Positions 17,381-25,486 of a stretch of 64,000 nucleotides of DNA are shown here, one piece after another. Numbering within the stretch: position 1 is the stretch's first letter; the number at the start of each line of letters is the position of its first letter. The notes under the pieces are model-generated. The model did not search any database, was not told the origin of the DNA, and was given only the letters and a program-made list of their open reading frames with translations. The translations under genes were made by a program, and so were the position numbers. Source of the DNA: CAYSCS01 sp964429695 (GTDB taxonomy: Bacteria > Acidobacteriota > Aminicenantia > Aminicenantales > Aminicenantaceae); contig CAYSCS010000073.1 in the NCBI GenBank assembly GCA_964429695.1, forward strand, positions 62,001 through 126,000, written 5' to 3'.

Positions 17381-17839
17381 TCACCTACTTTTAGGTTTTT
17401 TCCCCTGAGCTTTTTGTTTTTTCTTTTCGGCTATGAGAACCAGGTCTTGAAGGGTAAGATTATCGAAGTATTTTTTCAGAAGTTCGCTCGATTCTTTCCA
17501 TACTTCGTATGTAGCACAAATTGAGACTCGATCACAGTAGTTTTCATCTTCCACACACTCAACTAGACAACATGAGCCTTCCAGAGCATGGAGAATCTCG
17601 CTGAGCTTTATTTTAGAGGGCTCACGCGATAAAGCATAGCCTCCACCTGCGCCACGAATGCTTTTAACAAGCCTGTGAATCTTGAGAGGAATGATGATTT
17701 GCTCGAGGTAGCGAATTGAAATGTCTTCTTCTTCAGAGACATTCTTGAGGATAACAGATGGATTTCCTGTGTTGTAATGCTGGGCGAGATTGAGCATGAG
17801 GCGAGTTCCGTACCTACCCTTTGTTGATAACCTGATCAT
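17381..17839 (-). CDS. Rrf2-family transcriptional regulator with Fe-S cysteines
   Basis: The 152-residue protein has the Rrf2 winged-helix domain: the opening MIRLSTKGRYGTRLML, the recognition region ISIRYLEQIIIPLKIHRLVKS and the wing GAGGGYALSR are diagnostic. Cysteines at 95, 102 and 108 have nearly the IscR spacing, so a [2Fe-2S] or related cluster sensing iron, redox or NO is likely; extra cysteines lie at 90-91. The C-terminal tail is lysine-rich. AAGGAG precedes the ATG. It is transcribed toward the cytochrome island and is the only dedicated transcription factor there. Upstream it has a TTGAAA/TAGGAT promoter candidate (17-bp spacer) and the TATAGAA motif, consistent with autoregulation. 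Confidence 0.9.
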   Translation of the reverse strand: MIRLSTKGRYGTRLMLNLAQHYNTGNPSVILKNVSEEEDISIRYLEQIIIPLKIHRLVKSIRGAGGGYALSREPSKIKLSEILHALEGSCCLVECVEDENYCDRVSICATYEVWKESSELLKKYFDNLTLQDLVLIAEKKKQKAQGKKPKSR

Positions 17840-17871
17840 TTAAGACTCCTTAAGGTTTTATGATGAATGTT

Positions 17872-17932
17872 TCAACCACTCTTAATCCTATCTGAAAAAA
17901 CTTTTTATTTCAACTCGAATTTATAGAAATAA
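17872..17932 (-). promoter_or_regulatory. candidate promoter and operator of the Rrf2 gene
   Basis: On the minus strand TTGAAA is followed after 17 bases by TAGGAT, giving a moderate sigma-70-type promoter upstream of the start at 17839. Just above it, AATTTATAGAAAT at 17918-17930 is the fourth copy of the TATAGAA-centred motif of this island. Position next to the -35 would suit autoregulation. Confidence 0.4.
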
Positions 17933-18150
17933 TAAAGTTTATCATTGCTAGGAAGACTCCCCCAGGGCCAAAAATTTATTCGCTTCTATTTTTAAGTTGC
18001 ACTCCTAACTGAAGGGGAAAATCGTTAAAGGCTTGGGGAAGGATATTTCTTTTCCTTTTTTCTCCGCCTTACGAGAGGAAGCTTTTTTAAGGGAAAGTTT
18101 TTCGTTTTCCATCTTTACCGAATGGATCTGGTTTTGTTAAAATTAACACA

Positions 18151-19047
18151 ATGGAAAAGTTAATCTTTTTCATGCTGCTTCTCAGCATTAAAGGGGAGGG
18201 GAATCTAATGCCTCTAAAAGCAGAAGAAATGTTTCTTAATGAACTTTTACCAAAAGAAATAAAGGGATGGGTGGCCGAAGAGGATAATCTCTATGACCCA
18301 CAGAGCATCTTTGAATATATAGATGGTGCAGGAGAGGTTTACCGTGCCTACAACTTCAAACTTCTTTTTTCTCGCCGTTTCAAGAAAGAAAAAGCCCCGG
18401 ATTTAGTTGCGGATATATTTGATATGGGAGATTCAAAGGATGCTTATGGGGTCTTTACCCATGACCTTGAAGGAGAAGATGCTCATATAGGTCAGGGTTC
18501 TACCTATAAGGGTGGTCTTCTTTCTTTCTGGAAAGACCGTTTCTTTGTTTCCCTTTACGCAGAAGAGGAGTCTCTGGATTCAAGAGAGGCTCTTTTCGAG
18601 CTGGGAAGGAAGGTGGCTGATGCGATTGGGAGAGAGGGCAAAATGCCTGAGCTGGTTTCACTTTTGCCTTCCGAACTTCATTTAAAGAACATACGCTATT
18701 TCCATAATCACCTTATCTTGAATTATCATTTCTTCGTTGCCGATGAGAACATTCTCCACCTCGATCAAGAAACAGAAGCGGTTCTCGCAGAATTAAAAAA
18801 AGAAGACGAAACGAACATCCTCCTCCTCATCCGTTACCCAGATAGAGAAAGAGCAGAAAAGGCGCAGGCAAGCTTCTTGAATACATACATGCCAGAGGCA
18901 AAAAAGACCGGTCTTATCCAGGAGGAAGACCTGAAATGGACCTCGGTCAGCCAGAAAGAAAATTTTGTAGTCGTCGTCTTCAATGCCTCTACAGGATTTG
19001 AAGCAGAGTATCTAAGTGAAATGCTTTTGGGAAAGATTTTTCGTTAA
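18151..19047 (+). CDS. DUF6599-family protein
   Basis: The 298-residue protein has the layout I associate with DUF6599: an LLPKEIKGW start, YDPQSIFEYIDGAGEVYRAY, a VADIFDMGDSKDAYGVF segment and two roughly repeated alpha/beta halves. No function is known to me. The first 16 residues (LIFFMLLLSI) look like a weak signal peptide. A second possible start, ATG at 18208, has GGAGGGG at good spacing, so the product may instead be cytoplasmic and 19 residues shorter. It is followed after 23 bp by a Tat-exported DUF362 protein and then a zinc-ribbon gene, forming a three-gene plus-strand operon. Confidence 0.65.
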   Translation: MEKLIFFMLLLSIKGEGNLMPLKAEEMFLNELLPKEIKGWVAEEDNLYDPQSIFEYIDGAGEVYRAYNFKLLFSRRFKKEKAPDLVADIFDMGDSKDAYGVFTHDLEGEDAHIGQGSTYKGGLLSFWKDRFFVSLYAEEESLDSREALFELGRKVADAIGREGKMPELVSLLPSELHLKNIRYFHNHLILNYHFFVADENILHLDQETEAVLAELKKEDETNILLLIRYPDRERAEKAQASFLNTYMPEAKKTGLIQEEDLKWTSVSQKENFVVVVFNASTGFEAEYLSEMLLGKIFR

Positions 19048-19070
19048 TCTAAAAAGAGGGGAGAAGGAAG

Positions 19071-19967
19071 ATGAAAAAGAAGTCATTTACTCGTCGTGAT
19101 TTCCTGAAAGTTGCCATGCTTGCCCCTTTTTCAGGGGCACTTTTTCCTGGGCTGAAATCTGAGCATAGAGAAGGTGAACTCATTAAAAAGGCAAAGGTTG
19201 TGCTTATCAGGGACAAAAACGCCCTCCTTTCTTTCAAAAAACCTAATCCTTCGGTCATCCAGAGGATGCTGGATGAAGCAGTGTGTGCTCTTTTTGGTGA
19301 GGGAGAGCCTCTCAAGGCTTGGAAAATAATGATTAAATCCTCAGATGTTGTGGGAATAAAAAGCAATGTCTGGAGTTATATACCCACGACTCCTGAAGTG
19401 GAGCAGGCTATAAAAAGGAGGGTGATGGACGCAGGTGTTTCAGAAGATAAGATAGGAATAGATGACCGAGGAGTTAGGACAAATCCCGTCTTCAGGAAAG
19501 CTACGGCACTCATCAATGTTAGACCTGCGCGAACCCACCACTGGTCTGGCGTGGGAACCTGCATCAAGAATTATATCATGTTTGTTCCGCGACCATGGGA
19601 TTATCATCATGACTCCTGTGCAGATCTGGCCACGATCTGGAAGGATTACAATCTTAAAGAGAAGACACGCTTGAATATCCTCCTCATGTTAAATCCTCTT
19701 TTTCACGGGATTGGCCCCCATCACTATAGCGACCGATACGTCTGGGAATATAAGGGGATTCTTTTGGGAGAAGACCCCGTGGCAGTAGATGCCACAGGGG
19801 TTCGTGTTCTCGAGGCCAAGCGCCGGGAATTTTTCGGAGAGGAAAGACCTCTTCAGCCCCCGGCCAAGCACGTCTTTCTTGCCGACACAAGGCACAATTT
19901 GGGAACGAGCAACCCCCAGAAAATAGAGCTTATTAAGCTGGGGTGGGAGGAAGGAGCATTGATCTAA
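19071..19967 (+). CDS. Tat-exported DUF362 protein
   Basis: The 298-residue protein starts with a twin-arginine signal (TRRDFLK, residues 7-13, then a hydrophobic stretch), so it is exported folded, probably with a bound cofactor. The body has the DUF362 features: VGIKSNVWSY, INVRPARTHHWSGVGTCIKNY, an HDSCADLATIW segment and a late GILLGEDPVAVDATG. DUF362 proteins are often linked to Fe-S chemistry, though no CxxC ferredoxin motif is seen here. GGAGAAGGAAG precedes the ATG. Tight spacing with the genes on both sides (23 bp and 1 bp) indicates joint expression. The function is unknown. Confidence 0.8.
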   Translation: MKKKSFTRRDFLKVAMLAPFSGALFPGLKSEHREGELIKKAKVVLIRDKNALLSFKKPNPSVIQRMLDEAVCALFGEGEPLKAWKIMIKSSDVVGIKSNVWSYIPTTPEVEQAIKRRVMDAGVSEDKIGIDDRGVRTNPVFRKATALINVRPARTHHWSGVGTCIKNYIMFVPRPWDYHHDSCADLATIWKDYNLKEKTRLNILLMLNPLFHGIGPHHYSDRYVWEYKGILLGEDPVAVDATGVRVLEAKRREFFGEERPLQPPAKHVFLADTRHNLGTSNPQKIELIKLGWEEGALI

Positions 19968-19968
19968 G

Positions 19969-20322
19969 ATGCCTATCTATGAATATTTCTGTCCCAAGTG
20001 TAAGGCGAAATCTACCTTCATTACCTTGAGCATCAAGGCTCATTTTGTACCCCGCTGCAAGAAATGCGGAAGCGAGGAGGTGGAGAAATTAGTTTCACGG
20101 GTGGCCATATTCCGTTCAGAGGAGAGCCGCTTAGAAAGCCTCGCCGACCCCTCTCGCCTGGCTGACCTAGATGAGAAAGACCCTCGCTCGCTTGCTCGAT
20201 GGATGAAGAAAATGGGGAAAGAAATGGGGGAAGAAGTCGGCGAGGAATTTGATGAAACTTTTGAAGAGGCACCTGAGGAAAGCGAGAAGGAAAGTGAAGA
20301 AGAAGGTGATGAGGAGTTCTGA
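19969..20322 (+). CDS. FmdB-type zinc-ribbon protein with acidic tail
   Basis: The 117-residue protein begins MPIYEYFCPKC, the hallmark of FmdB/CxxC-CxxC regulatory-type zinc ribbons, and has the second pair CKKCG at about residue 34. After the ribbon comes a charged region and a strongly acidic C-terminal tail (EE repeats from about residue 85). The family is usually annotated as putative regulators; the metal is probably zinc. It lies one base after the DUF362 gene and converges with yggS, whose stop abuts at 20323. No RBS of its own is strong, so coupling to the upstream gene is likely. Confidence 0.8.
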   Translation: MPIYEYFCPKCKAKSTFITLSIKAHFVPRCKKCGSEEVEKLVSRVAIFRSEESRLESLADPSRLADLDEKDPRSLARWMKKMGKEMGEEVGEEFDETFEEAPEESEKESEEEGDEEF

Positions 20323-20988
20323 TTAATCCCTGGGACCAAATATTTTCGTTCCGATTCGAATCATATTTGCCCCTTCTTCTATGGCAATGCGGTAGGAGTT
20401 TGTCATTCCCATGGAAAGAAATTTCATTTCCACTCCTGGAATTTTAAGAGCCCTTATTTTCTCGAAGAGCCTCCTTGTTTCCACAAAATACGGTCTTGCA
20501 TCCTCTGGATCTCCCGTGAAAGGGCCCATGGTCATCAAGCCCTTGATATTTATGTTTTTTAAATTTGAAATCCTGAGAATGAGCGCCTCTGCTTCTTCGG
20601 GAAGAACTCCAAATTTTTGTGGCTCTCGACCGCTGTTTACCTCGATAAGGACTGGCATTTTTTTCCCTATCAGGGCACATCTTTTGTCTATCTCCTCGGC
20701 AAGTTCAAAGGAATCCACTGTTTCTATCATGTCGAAAATAGAGACTGCCTTTTTAACTTTATTTTTTTGAAGATGGCCTATGAAATGCCATTCAGCTTTT
20801 TTCCCGATTAATTCAAAAGCGCTCAGGGCTTCTTGGACATAATTTTCCCCAATGATCTTGATCCCAGCCTGAACTGCACGGAGAATTTCCTGGGGGAGTC
20901 TCGATTTAGCGGCAGCTACAATCTCAACCCCGCTAGGTATCTCCTCAAGAAGCTTCCTTACGTTTTCTTCAATCATCGCCTCTCTCAT
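20323..20988 (-). CDS. yggS: YggS/PLPBP pyridoxal-phosphate homeostasis protein
   Basis: The 221-residue TIM-barrel protein has the PLP-lysine segment IVAAAKSR (K28), GENYVQEA, WHFIGHLQKNK, LIEVNSG, GLMTMGPF and LSMGMTNSYRIAIEEGANMIRIGTKIFG, which define the YggS/PLPBP family. It binds PLP without known catalysis and balances vitamin B6 and amino/keto-acid pools. The family's usual SMGMSxD has N here instead of D; whether that matters is unclear. The start may be ATG 20988 or ATG 20976, the second being nearer a GAGAGG. It converges on the FmdB gene with no spacer, and no terminator is visible between them. Confidence 0.93.
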   Translation of the reverse strand: MREAMIEENVRKLLEEIPSGVEIVAAAKSRLPQEILRAVQAGIKIIGENYVQEALSAFELIGKKAEWHFIGHLQKNKVKKAVSIFDMIETVDSFELAEEIDKRCALIGKKMPVLIEVNSGREPQKFGVLPEEAEALILRISNLKNINIKGLMTMGPFTGDPEDARPYFVETRRLFEKIRALKIPGVEMKFLSMGMTNSYRIAIEEGANMIRIGTKIFGPRD

Positions 20989-21499
20989 TAATCTTATACT
21001 TAGTCTAAAGCCAATGAAATTTCAAGGATTTTGGGTGTAAGCTAAAACCTCTGCTTTAGACGAAAGGTCAAAAAGCGGACAAGGAAATTAAGAAGAGAAT
21101 GAAAAGTTGAGAGTCTTTTTCATTTCAAATAAAGGAATCAATCTCCGGGAATTGATTTTCTGCAAGGCTATGTGATGGATATCGATAAGACGGGGGCATT
21201 TATTATCAATTTTGCTTTAAAATCTTCATTACAAGCCGCTCAGGATGGATTTTGGGTTTTGAATTTTAAGGCTCTTACTCTGAAACTCAGGAGGGAGGAG
21301 CTTTCTTTATCTAAAACCTCTTTTAATATCCCTTTGATTATCTACAATTTATAATATAACTATAACATTAAAATTTAAAAACTCTCTCTTTTTAGAGCTA
21401 AAAGCAGCTAATTATGAAAACTTATTTTTATGACGTATTTAAAATTTTGAAGCTCATAATTTTTCCTCTAGGAATCGATTTTAGAGGGATGCTCTATTC
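20989..21499. other. 511-bp AT-rich intergenic region
   Basis: Lies upstream of yggS and downstream of the amidohydrolase gene, both on the minus strand. Frames are short and lack RBS-supported starts. No repeat, RNA or clear promoter was recognised. Confidence 0.4.
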
Positions 21500-22351
21500 T
21501 TACCGAGAATTGTGAGTTTTTCCTGCAAGGATACTGCTTGCATTCTCGTAAAGGATATTTCTTTTCGTTTTTTCAGAAAGAGGAAGTTCGAGGATGGCTT
21601 TTAAATTTTCCTTCATGCTTTTTAATCCAGGCCAGTCTGAGCCATAGACAATTTTTTCTGAATTCTTTTCGAGTTGAGGGAAATAAGAAAGTAGGTTTTT
21701 GGGAGGAAGGCCTGAAATTTCCATGAAGAGGTTGGGATGAAGGCGGGAGAGGAAGAAGGCTTTCTCATACCAGAGCCCCCTCCCGCTATGCGCCATTAAA
21801 ATCAAAAGATCGGGAAAATCAGCTGCCACGTCATCAAGGTGAATGGGGTCTGCGTATTTGATTTTTGTTCCCTTGAAAATCGATGACCCGGTATGAATGA
21901 GGACTGGAATTCTGAGCTCCTGAGCCTCAGCGTAAACATTTTTAAGCCGCGAATCCTGGGGATAGAAATGATTATAGGAGGGATAAAGTTTTATCCCTCT
22001 TGCACCCATCTTGATTAATCTTCGGAATTCTCTGAGTAGGTTGCTCGAAAGGGAGGGGTTTAGGGTGCAGAAAGGAACATAGATTTCATCTGCTTTTGCA
22101 AAATCGAGGATAAACTCATTGGGGACTGTACCTGTTGTGGTCGGGTTTATCTCAGGAAGGATAACTGCCTTTTCTAGTCCAAGGGCTTTGAGATAGGAGG
22201 CAAATTGGGAAGGGTCAGACATCAGGTGATAAAGCCTGTAGTATTCTGAAGGGATTGACTTTAGAAAGCGATGGAGAGACTCATTCCAGTGTTCCTTGAG
22301 GCCAATATGGATGTGGAAGTCAATGATCTTGAAATGTTTTCTTTTCTTCAT
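21500..22351 (-). CDS. amidohydrolase-family (amidohydrolase_2 / TatD-like) metal-dependent hydrolase
   Basis: The protein of about 283 residues is a TIM-barrel hydrolase. Metal-site features are visible: IIDFHIHIG near the N-terminus (HxH), RGIKLYPSYNHFYP, PVLIHTGS (third His), LLILMAHSGRG (fourth His) and VYGSDWPG (Asp). This order matches the amidohydrolase_2 group of decarboxylases and hydrolases; the substrate cannot be read from sequence. I start at ATG 22351, seven bases after AGGA, because the 15 residues before it in the longer frame (from 22396) are poorly supported. It stands alone between yggS and the decayed IS110 element, so context gives no further hint. Confidence 0.75.
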   Translation of the reverse strand: MKKRKHFKIIDFHIHIGLKEHWNESLHRFLKSIPSEYYRLYHLMSDPSQFASYLKALGLEKAVILPEINPTTTGTVPNEFILDFAKADEIYVPFCTLNPSLSSNLLREFRRLIKMGARGIKLYPSYNHFYPQDSRLKNVYAEAQELRIPVLIHTGSSIFKGTKIKYADPIHLDDVAADFPDLLILMAHSGRGLWYEKAFFLSRLHPNLFMEISGLPPKNLLSYFPQLEKNSEKIVYGSDWPGLKSMKENLKAILELPLSEKTKRNILYENASSILAGKTHNSR

Positions 22352-22556
22352 TCTTTTCCTGGTGTTCCTCTTAGCATTTATCGAAAGAAAAATCAACAGG
22401 CAAAATGGGACAAGGACATTGGTGATAACTATGTGCGCCTCATGTCAAGTTTAATATAAATTTTCAAAGAAAAGAGTCAAACAATTATTCTCCCTTATGT
22501 GGGGCAATGTATAGATTCGAGTGAATGGCTAGCAATCACTTTATCGACTCTCAAAC

Positions 22557-23515
22557 TCAGTCACCATTCGCGTTCCATTCACCATAATCTATCCTCAAAA
22601 GCCGTGCGGTTTTAAGCGCATAGAAACTGATGACGGCCAGCTCTCTAGCCATCGCTCCCACAGCTTTCTGAGCACCCTTCTAGCGGGCTACCCTGGAGTA
22701 GAGGTGAGGCAAGGCGGACTCTCTTTCTGAGGGCGATATGCGCCTCCTCCACGTACACCCAGTCCAGCCAGTGATTGCCCTGAGGGGTCAGATGCCCATA
22801 GCGCACCGTCTTCTACCCCACAATAAGAAGCATACTTGTCCCCATTGGAAAACCAACTCATATCTCCTATCTCGGCCAGAATAAAAAGCGCATGGTGATA
22901 ACCAATTCCCGCTATGCTCATCAATAACCGGCAGTCTTCTGACTCTTGGGCTAACTGGCGAATCAGCTGGCTGCTCCTTTTCTCCCTTTCATCCAGAAAC
23001 TCAATCACCTCTAAACATTCCTCCAGCTCCAACTGATACATCCCCCAGCTGGAGTGACTTGAGAAACTTCAGCCCCCGCCCTGAAAACAGATTGTCAAAC
23101 GGGTGCTTTACCCCGAGCTTGTGCAGAAGACTGTGCACCAGGTTCTTGATCTTGGTCCTGAGCTCAACTACTAGCGCCCGTTATCTTAACAACTCCCTCA
23201 ACTGCCGAACCTCAGGAGGGGGAACATAGCAAGTGGGAAGATATCCTACCCTCAATAACTCAGCTATCATCCCCATCTTGGCCGGAGAGACTAACTTCAC
23301 CGCTTCCACCAGCGACTCCACCAGGTCATAAACCCAGTAAAAGTTGCAGGTGGCTTCCAGCGCAGCTTCGACTGGGCCCTCCAGAGCGGAAAAAGAAGTT
23401 GGGCACGGCCTCTCGCTCTGTCGCTATCCTGGCCCGGTTCACAACCTACCCACTTTGATTCAAAACCACCAAAATGACTATAATGCTTGTGCAGGTTAAT
23501 ACCTACGTATTGCAT
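22557..23515 (-). mobile_element. decayed IS110-family transposase
   Basis: Three pieces in different frames together cover a transposase. The N-terminal piece (from 23515) starts MQYVGINLHKHYS, matching the DEDD RuvC-like start of IS110. The middle/C-terminal piece (22688-23041) has LLMSIAGIGYHHALFILAEIG and KYASYCGV, the Transposase_20 domain. A last piece (AVGAMARELAVISFYALKTA, stop at 22557) completes the C-terminus. At least two frameshifts and internal stops separate them. The first catalytic aspartate, expected in GIDLHK, is asparagine (GINLHK), so even the N-terminal piece would be inactive. An inverted pair CGCAACCTT/AAGGTTGCG (23568-23576, 23624-23632) just upstream could be the relic of the non-coding end that in IS110 elements encodes bridge RNA. 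Confidence 0.8.
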
Positions 23516-24347
23516 TAGCCACCTCCTCGAGCTGATTATACCCTAAGGTCATCTACCCTGGGGGTGGCGCAACCTTATCTCACTTTTGCCTTAAAGTATT
23601 AAAAAAGAACATTTTTTTCATGAAAGGTTGCGATAAATCGCAAAATAAGAGAGCCGTAAGGGGTAATCCTCAAATTATCTTAGGATAAGAGATATTCTAA
23701 ATTAGAGCTTTCCTAAAGGCCCCCAAGTGTCACTAATGTAACTGACCCAGCATAGCGCTGAAGTCATAACTAGAGGAGAGGCCTTTTTCTTCATTAAATT
23801 TGGACTTAGTGAACTTGAGTTTCTTTAGTCATAAAGTAGTCATAAAGAGCTAGCAAGGATAATTCCCCAATTTTTTTTTTGAAGTTCTTCATATTTAAAT
23901 CCTTAAGAAAGAACTAATCAAAAAAGTAATTCTAAACCCTGTCCCTAATGACCGTGAAAGTTTTTTTCTGCATTCAGAAGCTTACTTTATAATGGTCTTC
24001 ATTTAGTACCTTGTTTTATTTTTCCTGATATGCGACTTTCTATTTTTTCCTGGAAACTGAGCTTGATATTTGAGGCTTTATGCATATAATAGAAGTAATT
24101 TAAGCGGTTCCTCTCGTGATTAATTGATAAAAATATTAAGCGGAGAAAAGGCGAGTGAAAATCATCATTGAGGCAAGCATGAGGCTAAGAGGGGGGATGT
24201 TAGCTAGAGAATGAAGGATGTGCCTTTTTCGTATTTTTATTAATCTTAACCCTGGAAAGCAAAAAAAAGTATCTTCTTCTTTTCTTTTTTCAAATACATC
24301 ATTTAGAAAGTTAATTTGGAGAAGGATCTTTTAAGGTAGAATTTTTT
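23516..24347. other. 832-bp intergenic region beside the IS110 relic
   Basis: The first 120 bp hold the inverted pair CGCAACCTT (23568-23576) and AAGGTTGCG (23624-23632), followed by a second small dyad TTGCGATAAATCGCAA, and may belong to the element. The remaining sequence is AT-rich with no supported gene. AAGGTAG before the ATG at 24348 serves the next gene. Confidence 0.35.
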
Positions 24348-24860
24348 ATGAAAGCCTTTGCATGTCTGCTAACCTTGATAATAGTGGGATTTATGGTTAC
24401 GCCTGGTTTTGCTTCAGCTTCCTTTCTTTCAGGAGGTGACGTTTTTGCAATTCTGAAGGAGATATACCAGGAAGCTGCAGAAATGGAAGGTGAAGATGGT
24501 GAGGGTTTTATCGAGAGGGAATTCTTCATCGAACTCGATAAAAATGATGAGAACAAGGAAGAACACGTCATCTTCCTCAGCCAGCGCATCAAAGACGAAG
24601 AGAAGGTTCTGCTACAGATAACATATTTTAAACCTTCCGAAACCCAGACAAGGGTGAAATATCCCCGTGAAACAAGAGAAATCGTCTATTATCTGAGAGG
24701 GGAGGAGGTTATTTTCAAGGAGTGCAATTTTGAGAGCGGAGAACTTGAGTTACTTCTCAAGGACATTCTGAAAGGTATTCAGAATAAAAAGAAACTCCTC
24801 AAGCTCATTCACCCTGAGGCTAGATTTTTTAAAGGAATGATTTATATTTCAAATTTATGA
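24348..24860 (+). CDS. exported hypothetical protein
   Basis: The 170-residue protein has a clear signal peptide (LLTLIIVGFMVTPGFASA) and a small acidic alpha/beta mature domain. Visible stretches are an acidic loop (EMEGEDGEGF), then FIELDKNDENKEEHVIFLSQRIKDE and an REIVYYLRGEEVIFKECNFESGELE hairpin-like region with a single cysteine. I do not recognise a family. It precedes a flavodoxin gene by 43 bp on the same strand, so the two may be co-transcribed. AAGGTAG lies nine bases before the ATG. Confidence 0.6.
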   Translation: MKAFACLLTLIIVGFMVTPGFASASFLSGGDVFAILKEIYQEAAEMEGEDGEGFIEREFFIELDKNDENKEEHVIFLSQRIKDEEKVLLQITYFKPSETQTRVKYPRETREIVYYLRGEEVIFKECNFESGELELLLKDILKGIQNKKKLLKLIHPEARFFKGMIYISNL

Positions 24861-24903
24861 TAATATTTATTTTAGAGCTCTCTAAAGAAAAGGAGGAGTG
24901 AAG

Positions 24904-25380
24904 ATGGCAAACGCACTTGTTTGTTATTACTCAAGAACGGGAAACACAGAGAAGATGGCGAAGCGAATCGCCGAAACTCTGAAGAAGGAGAAGCTTAAGG
25001 TTACTCTTAAAAAGGTAGAAGAAACAGAAGTCGAAGAATTACTCGATTATGATTGTCTCGTGATTGGCTCTCCTACTTATTATGGCTCCATGGCTTGGCC
25101 AGTAAAGAAGCTCCTGGATGAGAGTGTGAGATATCATGGCGATTTAAAAGGAAAGATTGGAGGTGCCTTCACTTCTTCGGCTAACATCGGAGGAGGTAAC
25201 GAAACAACAATCCTTGACCTCTGCCATGCGTTCTTGATCCATGGGATGGTCATCCTCGGTGATTCAGAAGGAGACCATTATGGTCCGGTCGCCATTGAGG
25301 AGCCGGATGAGAGGGTCTTGGAAAACTGTGAGCGATACGCAAGAAACCTGGCCAAGCTGGTGAAGAAACTTTTCCCCTAG
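24904..25380 (+). CDS. flavodoxin / WrbA-like FMN protein
   Basis: The 158-residue protein has the flavodoxin fold: the phosphate-binding loop YYSRTGNTEKMA at about residues 8-19, the 50s-type loop VIGSPTYYGSMAWPVK and a late GAFTSSANIGGGNETT. This matches flavodoxins and WrbA-type NAD(P)H:quinone reductases; the length suits a plain electron-carrier flavodoxin. Start is ATG 24904, eight bases after AGGAGG, preferred over GTG 24898. It lies 107 bp upstream of the benzoyl-CoA reductase operon on the same strand, so it could supply low-potential electrons there, but a separate promoter for that operon makes co-transcription uncertain. Confidence 0.85.
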   Translation: MANALVCYYSRTGNTEKMAKRIAETLKKEKLKVTLKKVEETEVEELLDYDCLVIGSPTYYGSMAWPVKKLLDESVRYHGDLKGKIGGAFTSSANIGGGNETTILDLCHAFLIHGMVILGDSEGDHYGPVAIEEPDERVLENCERYARNLAKLVKKLFP

Positions 25381-25430
25381 GAGATTCGTTTTTTCTTCTT
25401 AAATTCAACCATAAATCTTAAAAGTTTTAC

Positions 25431-25459
25431 TTGACAAGAAATGTACATTTTTTTATTTT
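25431..25459 (+). promoter_or_regulatory. sigma-70-type promoter of the benzoyl-CoA reductase operon
   Basis: TTGACA at 25431-25436 is followed, after 17 bases, by TATTTT at 25454-25459. The -35 is perfect and the -10 matches four of six positions. Transcription would start near 25466, inside the dyad described next and about 20 bases before the first start codon, giving a very short leader. Confidence 0.6.
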
Positions 25460-25460
25460 A

Positions 25461-25484
25461 ATGGTAACCGATATAGGTAACCAT
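25461..25484 (+). promoter_or_regulatory. candidate operator between -10 and first codon
   Basis: ATGGTAACC at 25461-25469 and GGTAACCAT at 25476-25484 form an inverted repeat with a 6-base spacer and one mismatch per arm; each arm also contains the near-palindrome GGTAACC. The dyad begins one base after the -10 element and ends two bases before the ATG at 25487. A protein bound here would block initiation, so autoregulation by the adjacent HTH-GNAT protein is the simplest reading. No Shine-Dalgarno sequence fits between dyad and ATG. Confidence 0.6.
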
Positions 25485-25486
25485 AT

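Noticed and set aside
24311..24592. 93-codon minus-strand frame over the exported hypothetical gene
   Set aside because: The plus-strand product has a clear signal peptide and RBS; the antisense frame has neither.
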